DNA from: Sipunculus nudus
Lineage: Eukaryota > Annelida > Sipuncula > Golfingiida > Sipunculidae
Length of the DNA: 64,000 nt
Direction: 5' to 3'
NCBI GenBank assembly: GCA_026874595.1
Contig: CM049308.1
Span: forward strand, 23,400,367 to 23,464,366
Of this stretch, positions 28,701 to 40,700 are shown one piece after another. A model generated the notes under the pieces. It was not told the origin of the DNA. It saw nothing but the letters and a program-made list of their open reading frames with translations, and ran no database searches. The stretch's first letter is position 1; every line of letters starts with the position of its first letter. Both the position numbers and the translations under genes were made by a program.

Positions 28701-31700
28701 CTCACCTGCCAGTAGTTGAAATAACTGATGGATTTTGGGGTGTCAAGGTCATGGGGGGGCCATCAATCCACATATTAGTTTCCAGATGATAACACCAGTT
28801 TAGTTTGAAATATTGGTTTATTTCAAACTTGACTTATAAATGGCCCACCACTAAAGTAAGAACTGTTGATTCTGGGGTCATGAGATCAAAGGTCAATGTC
28901 ACAGGACCCACTACTTTAGAAAGATTGTGGATGCATTTTAAGTCAAACTTTTCATCTCAATCCTTCCATTATCAACATGTGGTGCACCTGCCAATAGGGG
29001 AAGTTTCCTTTTGATTTTGGGGTCATAAGGTCAAAGGTTAAGGTCACAGGGCCCATATATTTACAAGTTAGTTTATGGATGGTAACTCCAGTTTGGGTAG
29101 ACAGGTTGGCTTCAAACTGATCACAGGACCAATATTTTGGAAAACCTCATAAACATATATCCTTATAGACAAATGCAGCTGAGCATCAAGACACACAGGT
29201 CCCTAGTTACGAATTTTTTTAGCGATCCTGTGAGCTTATGGGATGGTGTGGCGATGTCCGTCGTCTGTACGTTAACTCATACTATCTTGAAAACGGCAAG
29301 AATTAGCATCACGAAATCTTATGCATAAAATTAGTCATCTAAAAAACTTTATCGGATTTTGCTTATTTTTTGGCTAACTGCATTTTCTTAGATTTTAAAG
29401 GGAAAAAGCTAAAAAAGCTTAAAAAATCTTCACCGAATCTGTTCAGCCAAATTGTCCAATATTTTACAGAAATGATTCCTGGAACAATCTCTCTCAAGTT
29501 TGTTCGAATGGTTTAAGTTCGGTGATTTTTGGCCGAGTTACTGGAAGTTGAACTTAGTCATCTGTCCAAAAAAGCATACTAAAATTACAATCTCAGAAAT
29601 GGCTTGAGCTATCATCACCAAATTTTACGCCAATGTTGGTCACATGAGTCATATCTGAAATTGAGGTATTGGTGGCGCCACCTGCATCGGCCTCTTTTGT
29701 ACGGGGGTCATCAGTGCCCTTATCATACTGACAGCTACAAATAACTTCTTCTCTGAAATGAAATGGCCTAATTGTTTAATATCGCATAGAAATGATCCTA
29801 GGGTAGTGCTTTCTGAAGTTTGTTTCAATGGTCTCAGTTCAGTGACTTTTGGCTCAGTTTTGGGAAGCTGAATTAAGTCATATGCCATAACAGCCCATGT
29901 AAGCTAAGTGGCTACAAAAATCTTCTTCTCAAAAACCACTGGGCCAAATTCTTAAATCTCACACATTAATTATCCTTAGATGTTGATAATTCAAGTTTGT
30001 TCAAATGGTCTAAGTTCAGTGACTTTTGGCTGAGTTATGGGAAGCTGAATTTAGTCATATGCCATAACAGCCCATGTAAGCTAAGTGGCTACAAAAATCT
30101 TCTTCTCATAAACCACTGGGCCAAATTCTTAAATCTCACACATTAATTATCCCTTAGATGTTGATAATTCAAGTTTGTTCAAATGGTCTAAGTTCAGTGA
30201 CTTTTGGCTGAGTTATGGGAAGCTGAATTTAGTCATATGCCATAACAGCCCATGTTAGCTAAGTGGCTACAAAAATCTTCTTCTCAAAAACCACTGGGCC
30301 AAATTCTTAAATCTCACACATTAATTACCTTAGAAGTTGTTAATTCAAGTTTGTTCAAATGGTTTTGGTTCAATGATTTTTGGCTGAGTTATGGGAAGCT
30401 GAACTTTGCCATTTTGTTTGCTGTATTTTCCCATATGAGTTATAAACCTACAAAACGTTTTTCGACTGATGATACTGAGGCCAGTTTGTTTAATATTTTG
30501 CAAGAATAATTCCCTGGATCATTCTTATAATAATTGTCTTTTATGGTTCCCAAAAATGAATTTTGGCTGAATTATAAAGATTGAATTGAGTCATTTTACC
30601 ATATATGTTAGCTGTGTGAAGCAGATACATCTAGCCTAGCACCAGTTTATCAGCATCCATTACATCATGCCTCTAGACATTTAGATTTTAGAATATCTAT
30701 GGAAAATATTGACAAGAATGTTTTTTAAAAGCTTTTAAAAAATGTAGATTTATTATATTACATATCATCTGTACATTATTCATAATTTCTCAGGAATAGC
30801 AGGAGCAACCATCCCCAAATTTTATGCAATTATCAGTCACATATCAAATGTTGATGGATTCAGCTTATTTTTGCTATCTGCATTTACTTAGATTTTACAG
30901 GGAAAAAGCTGATAAAAACTTCTTCTTCTTTTAAAGAGTCCAGCCAAATTGTTCAATATTTTACAGAAATGATCCCAGAGGCGAGCCTTCTCAAGTTTGT
31001 TCAAATGGTTTATGTTGGATAAATTTTAGCAGAGTTACATAACAGGCCAAGATTGTGTATGTTTCTTGAATAGGTTGAGAAACTGCCAACTGTTTCAGAT
31101 TTGGCAACAGATCAAGAGTTCATTCAGTGCAGCCAGATTTAGGCCAAGAGTTCAATCAGTGCAGCCAAGCACAAGGCGTGTGATCACCTTATGGGCAGCA
31201 TGTGATCATTTCATGGGTAGCATGTGATCACCTCATGAGTATCATGTGATCACCTCATGTTCATTCAGTGCAGCCAAGTACAGGTCAAAAGTTCACTCAG
31301 TCTAGCCAGGTGCAGGTCAAGAGTTCACTCAGTGCAGTAGCCTGAGCCAGTAATTTGTCACAGTACACTCGGGGCAACAGCCTTTCTCACCAAAGCCTGG
31401 TCAGCCCGGTGCATCAGACTCAAGGCCTGATATTCTGACCTGTCTATGTGTCTTTAATGGCTTTCTCGTTCACAAGACAGGTGTCGCCATCTACAATGAC
31501 TTTTGCAAAGTGTATGTGCCTGCTTAATTCTATGGAGGAATTTGATATATCAGCCTGAAATTGTGCATATTTATACATGTCAAATAGCTTTGTCATATAC
31601 AAGACTGGTGGTGCCACCTACGATAATTTTTGTGTTGTGTGCACCCATGCCAGAATTTCAGCAGTGATGTTTGTGTATTGTTTCTTGTTCAAAATGTTTA

Positions 31701-34700
31701 GTACTTGCATTGTTCATATATATGAAAAGTAGTGGTTCAGCACTGAAGCATTATACCTGGTGTATATCCATATGCACAGGTTCGCATTAGGCCTGTAGGC
31801 CTTGTTCTCTTTTTATGAGACCATCAAAGAAGCTGTCATCTGTTAACAGGGGACAAATTGTAACCCCTTGACCTAGAATCTTAATACTTGACATCTTGGG
31901 AGATTTATGAAAAGTCTCTGTGGAAACCTGAAATAAGGTCTATGTTACCCATATCCTCTGAGCTATGGGGCTTGTAAGTACAGCTCAGATTAATTTAAAA
32001 GTTAATACAAAAGCTCAGGTATCAGAATAACTAATACATTGATCACTATGATCCTTTGCATGAATATTGTTCAGAGGTGTTCCATCAGTTCCTGCAAACC
32101 AGTGGCGCCACCTGTATTTCTTCCAACTTTTACCAATTTTTTTCTTTATTTTTGAGACCTTCAAAGAAACTGTAATCTGTTAACAGGGCACAAATCGTAA
32201 CCACTTGACCTGGAATCTTCTAACTTGAAATCAGGGGAAGTCCATGAAAAATCTCTGTGGAAACCTGAAATTAGGTCTCTGTTACCCATATCATCCGAGC
32301 TATGGTGCTCGTAAGTACCCCTCAGATTATTTAAAAAATTAATACAAAAGCACCAGTATCTGAATAACTAATGCATTGATCACTATGATTCTTTGCATGA
32401 ATATTGATTATGGAGGGTTCCATAAGTTCCTGCAGGGGTGGTGGCACCATCATATTTTTTCTTTATTTTTGAGACCTTCAAAGAAACTGTCATATGTTAA
32501 CAGGGCACAAATCGTAACCCCTTGACCTAGAATCTTGATACTTAACATCTAGGGAGGTTTATGAAGTCTTCATGGAAAATTGAAATTAGGTCTCTGTTAC
32601 CCTTATCCTCCAAGTTGTTTGGCTCATATGCCCCCCCCCCCCGAATAATTGAATATGTGATACAAAAGCTCCAGTATATGAATAACTAATGCATTGATTG
32701 CCATGCTTCTCTGCATGCATATTGATCATGGAGTGTTCCATCAGTTCCTGCAAACTGGTGGCAATACCTGTATTTTTTCTATTTTTTCCACATTTTTTCT
32801 GTTTATGAGACCTTCAAATGAAGTGGTCATCTGTCCAAAAGCATACTGGAATCCATTTCTTAGGATTCTTCACAAAATTCATGATTTTTTTGCATTCTCG
32901 CTGTCATTTTGCTCATTGTTAAACATTCCTTGGATTCAGCTGAGCGTCATGGCCCATGGGCCACTAGCTTTTTTCAAATTTCACAAGGTCATAAATACAT
33001 GCAATAAATGTTCAAAACTTTATTAGTTTTAAAAGGCTGAAAGATTTAACTTTATAGGATATAAAACTGACTGGTTCTTTGGTAAAACCCTGTTCCTCTC
33101 GACATAAGACACCCCTGGACATAATACCCTGTGTATGATATATCTCATAAACATATAAGCTGTAAACTTTTCAGTTACTTATATTGTGGACTTCAGGCAA
33201 AGCTGAGCCGCCCATAACCTATATAGTTTGAAGTTAGTAGCTTTTTTTATTTTATAAAGTTTTTCCTCAATTGATATTACATGGCATTAGATAGTATTAC
33301 ATTAGGTAGGATTACATCAAGGCACAAGCCCTTCACCTCTGTAAGCTTGTTTCTCGTAAGGTTTCAGTTTGTGTTGTTATTAACACCCTCATCTTTCATC
33401 TCATTTGACATCTTTCTAAAATTTTAAAGATGGAAAGAACAGAGTCAGTGCTGTTATAGGCATAACCTCATTTTCAACATTACGGGTAATCCAGGGGTCT
33501 TTGTGCCAGCTAGCCAGTGAGGTATACAAGTATGTTTTCATGTTTTAAAGACTTAGAATGAAAACAGACTGTCAGGGACTTTTGTATATAAATATATTAA
33601 GTATGGGATTTTCTTCTTGAAAAGAAAGATTATTATGACACCTCTTCTTTTTGATGACTGATCTGTTCTAATTTCAGTGCCAAAGCTGGGACCTATTCAC
33701 CTACTGTTTATAAAGAATTTACACAATTTCTGGCTTACTTTGTGTATATATTAATGAGCTTAGGGTAATTCCTATTAAGAAAAGTTTTAATAATGCCTCT
33801 GTGGCGGAAGTTATAAATAAGTTGTTTGTAAACAAAGCAATGTTGACAAGTGGAAAAACTTCAGTTTATCTTAAGTGCCACCAGATGTCCTAGCTGAATG
33901 TGTTTTCATTATTTTGACAGCCCCCACATACTGTAAACAAGTGGATATATACAAAATGAACAGCCTGTGAGTTTTCAAGTTCAAGGGATTAACTTTAGTT
34001 GAGAGACTCAGATATTGGATAAGTCCCCTTTAAATGGTTCACTGAAGGCTTGCATGATCATTATTACTTGATGATTTAAGGTAGCATTACTGGCAAAATC
34101 CAATTAAAAAAAATCAGCCCAAAAGTCATTTAAAATTTAAATAAGTATTAGATCCTTGAAGTTAATATCATTTTAAACTTGGCTTAGGATCCTTTCCGAT
34201 ATATATCGGAGTATATGTCATATATAAAATGAAATTAAAAATATATTTTGAATCAAAATTTAAAAATTCATTCCAAGAAATAAATTGAGATAGTATAATG
34301 TAGTTTGATATTAGGCCATCAAAAAGTGGCATGCTTATAGTTGTGTACCATTTAAAAATTTAAAATTTTCAAAAATGTTAAAATTTCATCGAAAAATGAA
34401 TATGAATTTCATAAATATATATACCAATAGAAAGAGCTCTGTACTAGGTTTAAAATTATATATACTTCATGGTGTTTAATATCCATCTGAAAAAGCTTTT
34501 GGATTGATTGTAAATTTAGGGGTTTTTCGACTGGGACACTACCTTAAGGCATAATCTCTGTAGACTGGAAGTATTTAGTTTAACATGGCAAAATATGTAT
34601 ATCATTTGTAAATCATGGGAGAATAGCCATATTCCAACTGAATTATATAATAAAAGGGAAGAAGTCATATATATATATTGCAGATATAATATAAATTCAT

Positions 34701-37700
34701 TTGTAAATGTGTAAACATTTAAGTCAAAATTAATCTGAATAGTAAGGGTTATATGAACTGAGGATAAAAGTTTTAGTGGTGATATCTACATTTTCACTCA
34801 TGGCTTATAACAGGAGTTACCTTTACACTGTTTATTTTTCAGTTAATTTAATTTCTTGAATTGATTAATGAGTATAGTGGAAGCATTTTGTTCCTTTGTG
34901 TGAATCAGGTCTATGTATAGATTTCCATTTGCAACATGCATTTCCACCTTAAACTATATGGAGTGAGAAAAAAATATTCCTAAAACAGTTCAGTGGGGAT
35001 GGTTGAATGTACATTTTTTTTTTTATTTATTTATTTTTTTTTTGGTGGAGGTAACCGCCTCCATTTTTTCATGCTGACTTATCTAATTCTTAACCTAAGT
35101 ATGTACATCTGCAGACTTTTCATTTCGGTTTGGGACTACTTGACAGGGCGGTAGCACTCGCTTCCTACATTTTTTAATTTTGTATCCGGGTGTCACCCAG
35201 GCTTGGTGTCTACCACACCTGCGGGTCCCTGGTGTGTAATCATCCCCATTGCTGAGTCATAACACCGAGGAACCCCCCAAAGATGCACTCATATGTGAGT
35301 GATACACAGCTGTGGGGCACAGCCTTCCCATTAAGCCTGCTGCGCGCTCACCCTGGGTGGGTGCGGACCGTGAAAAACTTCACCGCTTCGGCTGAGATAT
35401 CAACCCATGATCTCCTGGCTTTGAGTCCTGCGCTCTACCCCTGAGCCACAGAAGCCGGTTGAATATACTTAGTGTATGAAAAATGTCTTTGATGTTGATG
35501 TGTCTATCACTTGTAAAAAAAGTAATGCCTTTAAATCACTCTCTTTCAGGAGAATAACAAGGACTGGGCTTACAGAGGTTCCAGAGTTCAGGGAAGATTT
35601 CCACTCCATAAGCACTATGGATGAACTGTAAGTTTTAATCAAGGAAGTCTGCTTTAGGGGAATATGTGACACAGCCATAACTGATTGGATTGGGCATGCC
35701 ACTTGTCTGTTACTGATACTTTTAACCTGAACAATATGGAATCCAGAAACAAGTCAGTGTAGTGTTTGAAAGTAGGTCAGTGATAAAGTAATCTGTGCTG
35801 CCCTCTATTCTATTATTCTACTTTTTTAAAGGAAAGACTACAATTTTCATACTTTTCTTTCAGGTGCTAATACTTCTTTATATTCTGCTTTGCTCATGTT
35901 ATCATCTTTCAGATGGTAAATTTCAGCTGTTTTCACTTTCATTTTAAAAAAATATTGAGAGTACTAGATATGCTTAAATAACAGTAGCATTTTCATTAGT
36001 AAAGATTTGCTGTAATCTCACCTTTGTTTTGGAAAATTACAGGAAATATGAAATATGGTGGACTCAAAGTGCTTTAACTTGCCACATAACTGCAAAATTC
36101 ATAAATAAGCTAATGTTTGGAAGCTTCTAGTATAACTGTATGAATCAAATTGTGTTGTGCAGTTTGGTATTAAAATGTAATTTTTTAAGTTTTTATTCAT
36201 GGTTAAATATTGTGTACTTTTTTAAAAATGAAATCCAGAGTTGAAGCACTGAATAAAAGCTAGCATATAACTGGCTTAACACCCACCTTTGGAAATTTCA
36301 ATTTTAGTTTCATGCTAGTCTCCATACATTATGTAACATTTAAAACTTACATAATTTTTTATATAAAGATATATGTTTAAATGCCTCATCCCCAAAAGGT
36401 CATAGCAGTTTCCCTGATGTTAAAATTTTATTATGTTTGTTTAAATAAACAATAACTTTATTTTCACTAATATATAGTTTTTAATATAACAGTTTTTAAT
36501 AATCATCTATAATACACAGAAAGGTATAAAAAGTGCTTGCTTAGCATTAGACTTCACATGGAGCATGGCCAACCCATAATGATTCATCACATAATATATG
36601 CATATTAATTTAAACAAGAAGTAATGATAGAATATTAATATATTATTATTGACAGTTATTTTGACAGTGTTCAGTACTTTTCTTTCTTTTTCTGTGGCAC
36701 TTATTTGCTTTTAGGCACTAATGTAACATTGAGTAGAAAATCAAAATCCCTGGGAGGACCTTTGATCATATCCTGGTCCATCAAGCCTACTTGAAAATTT
36801 CCTAAAAGGCCTTCAGATCAGCCTGAGGATTTTTTATAAACACATTGGTGGCTTTCACTTTCAGCCTTCACAAAATGCAATCCATTTCGATGTTATAATT
36901 TGTAACAGAAACCTTATTTTAACTACTTCTGATCAGTTTCAGTCATGTTATAAAAGTGTTGAAAAATATCAATGTTAAAAAAACCATATTGCTATACTCA
37001 ATATGCAAATTATCATATGGCCATATACTGATAATATCACACACCCCTAGTGTTAACCATGCCCAGTGATTAGGGCACCTGTGAACCCTTGGTGGGTAAT
37101 CACCCCAATTGCTTAGTCATGCCACTGAGGTATGTATTGTAACTGATGATTTTGAAGATTTAGGTAAAATGAGACTGATTACTCATTTGCTCCCCTTTAT
37201 ACTGCCAAGTAAGAGCAGCAATAAAAAACTTCACAAGTGCATGTGCAAATGTCAAGGATGTATTTTATTACATGTTCAAAGGTGTTTATCTACATATAAA
37301 GGCATGTGGACCAACGGTGTAGGCATGCACATTATCTTGTTCTGTGTGCTTTATTTGGGCTAACAGGAAACTTAAAATATCACCACAGTTGTAATAAATA
37401 TTGTACCTTGAAAACACATTTCACAACAATCACTCTGTGTAAGAACAATATCCTGTTGATTTATTTTGCTGTATTGATCTTACTTAATAAACTTTGTGGT
37501 ATTTATATTGCATTCTTTTTCAGAGACCTGAGTTTCAATGCAATAGAAGAGGTCAAAGGCAATGCGTTTCCCTTTGAACATGAGTGTGGTGAACTGTAAG
37601 AACATTTTCTGTTATTTTGTATTATTCTTTAGATCTGCATTAATCATCTCCAAAATTGTGTTTAAGACTGTTCAAATAAATATTAAAGAATTTGATGTAA

Positions 37701-40700
37701 GATAGATGCCTTGTCAGAGAAACACAGTAGGGGATTTATTGGACAAAACTTTGATCACATTGGCTATAAATATTGGGATATATAATACCTAGGAATGTTA
37801 AGCCATAACTCCTCACATAACAGCAGATCTCATACCTGGAACTTCTTTAAAAGAATCACATTTACAAATACATTTTATAAAATTTTTTGTGCAGGTTTGC
37901 ATGGATTTGAATCAGTACATTTTTTCAGACAGTATGCTTATGGTTCTTGCAAATGTAAACTTGATATATAGATTTGCTAATTCTTTCACTACACCCATAA
38001 ATTACTTAAAAACAGGCAGATTAAAAGTTGCATGCTAGATCAGGTGGTGTACATATTATTTCCTATAATCTATGCCTACTTGCCTCTGACCTCAAACATA
38101 GACAGAATATGTATAATAGTCAGAAAATTGACCTAACAAAATATGTCAGATATATCAAAATATATCATCTTTATTCCAGTACCTTCAAATCTGATTGAAA
38201 TTGTAGATGGTACTTTGGAGACAGTTCTGAAAAAATTGTGAGACATTGCATAAAAAGACTCTCTTGAAAAAATTAACAAAATCCCATCTTTTCCAGTCGT
38301 GAGTATGATCACTATATATTAAGTTGTGATAACATCATCATGCTTTGTATACTAATTTATATGTTTTGTTTCTGTAGGCATCTTGAAGGCAATCAGATAG
38401 AAGTGATCAGAAATGGAGCGTTCAACAGATCAACGTTTAGAAAGATGTATGATATTTCACAATTTAATTAGTGTTATTTCTCAGAACCACATTTATTTAT
38501 GCTTTATTTTTTCAAATTAATAAAAGAAAGTTTCCTATAACTTTATGGTACAGGACACAAAAGTTATTATTACACAATGGAATAGCAATTTGTTTTGGCA
38601 GATGTTTTACCAGATTTTCAGGAATAAATTTAAGAGACCTTGTAGCAGGTTAAAAGGATTTGTTATGCAAACTAAAATAATGTTAAGCTAGTAGACAGAG
38701 AATACTATTTTTCTGAAGTATCTGCTTCAATAATAGCTTTGTTTTTTATTTTGTTTTTGTGATGAATATTCTGTTATGATTTTTTACAGATATCTACACC
38801 AAAACCCAAGTTTGACAACAATAGAGGACCAAGCATTCTTAGGAACCAGTGAAAAAACTGATTTTCTGTAAGTTACATATATAATATTAACCTTTATGTT
38901 AGGAAAAGAACTGTATTTTGGATACTTATAATACACATGTTTATAACTTTTAGAATCATTATACTTAAAATACCTGGATTTCTGAAATTAATCATATCAG
39001 TCAATAGTATATTGTTGCTCAATATTGACTCCTCAAAGGTTTATTTTTTAAGGTTAGAAAATTTAAAGTTCCAAAGTAAAAACAATTACATAAAAAAAAA
39101 AGGAAACAATCACTAGATATATTGTTCCATTGTACAGACAGGTCATTTTAAAGATTTCCAGATTTAGCACTCTTTTTGCTTGTTATTTGTATATGTATTT
39201 TGTATTGTCTTGTAACCATGTATACTAAAACTGTCTGTAGTATATATTAGGTTAATAAAAAAAAAACAAAGCAAAAACTCCACACAGTTCTCCTTATTAT
39301 AACAACTGGTACCGATTTCTTCAAATTCACCAGTCAAATGTTTTTACAAATCTTTTTACCAAAGTTATTTTCCAGTGACTGATTGGTAATTAGAACATGA
39401 TGTCAGTTATAGGTCGAAATACATTGGAACTGTTTCATATCTAATATTTTGACTATTTAATAATGACATTTTAAATTTGTGGTAGCACCTTTGGCCACAT
39501 TCGCTCAGAAAATCAAGCATGCAATACAGGCAAATTTGTAAATACTGCTTAGTGCTTTTATAAAATTCCATTCTGAACTTTACAAGTAGTGCAGTTTTGT
39601 AGTACTCCCGGGGAAAATATGCTTTAAAGAAGTAGTGATAAATCAATTTAGTTTGTTAAACACTTACCCATTGCAACCAAATTTCTCATTTCAGGAATCT
39701 CTCCAACACTGGATTAAAGAAACTACCTACTAATGGGCTTGGGAACTTGGAAGAGCTTTACCTTGAAATGGTGCCTTCATTAAAGGTGTTCCCACCTGTT
39801 CTAAGGTTGTCCAAGTTACGCAGAGCAAGCTTAACATACCAGTACCACTGTTGTGCCTTCACCCACCCAGACCTTCAGTATCCAGCAGAGTACGAGGAAT
39901 TCCAACGAAGAATTGAGCAAGAGTGCAGCACCACCACCGCCATCCCTGTGACCACAACTGCTGAACCAACTGGTGGTTTCCATAATGGCTGGGGTGACGC
40001 GGCCATATCAGGAGGTCTCTATTACATCCAAGGTGCTCACCAATCACCTGCCATTCACAAACGTTCAGTAAATGTGTTACCTGTGCCAAAATGGGTTGTT
40101 GGATCAGTGAACCAAGTACGTCGGAGATATCGCAGTTTTCACAACATGAACGAAGACTATATTCCAGATTATAGACGGAACAGGAGAAGGTCAGCATTGC
40201 TTCATGATTTGCCACAGATTGATCCTTTTATACTGATGTATTTGGAAGGTAGGAATAGAGCCCGAAGAGAGGTTCATTGGAATGTATTTAAAGGACTAAG
40301 GAGGTATGAGTCGCAAGGGTTCGATGGTTTCAACCCTACTTTGATGCCAACAAAACCAGCATGGCGTGATACTTGGCACACTTCCACCCTGGATCCAAAT
40401 GAGACAGTTACACAGAATGTATCTTGTGGACTTGGATACATTGTAGACGCACTGAAAAATGTGACTTGCACTCCTAAACCAAATCCATTTAACCCCTGTG
40501 AGGATATTATGGGATACACTGCCCTCCGTGTGGTTGTGTGGTTCGTGGTGATGGCAGCCATCTTTGGTAACCTCATTGTGTTGGTGGTGACAGTGGGTAG
40601 CCGATACCAGATCACTGTTGGAAAATTTCTCATTGTGAATTTAGCCTTTGCGGACCTGTGTCTTGGCTTTTACTTGCTTCTGCTTGCTGGAATTGATCTG

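Larger units (their letters stand above)
5773..35549 (+). other. Giant LGR intron (29.8 kb) filled with repeats
   Basis: An intron between two adjacent LRR exons whose encoded repeats are consecutive in the family, so it should contain no receptor exon. It is more than ten times longer than most other introns of the gene and holds most of the repeats annotated here. I see no second gene inside: short open frames are unsupported and many fall in repeats. Stretches 10200-13780, 14700-15590, 20830-26600 and 33000-34980 carry little beyond AT-rich sequence and worn repeats. Confidence 0.8.

Noticed and set aside
35386-35456. Functional tRNA gene on the minus strand
   Set aside because: A box is good but the B box is decayed and the acceptor stem does not close; A-rich tail and TSD show it is a SINE head.
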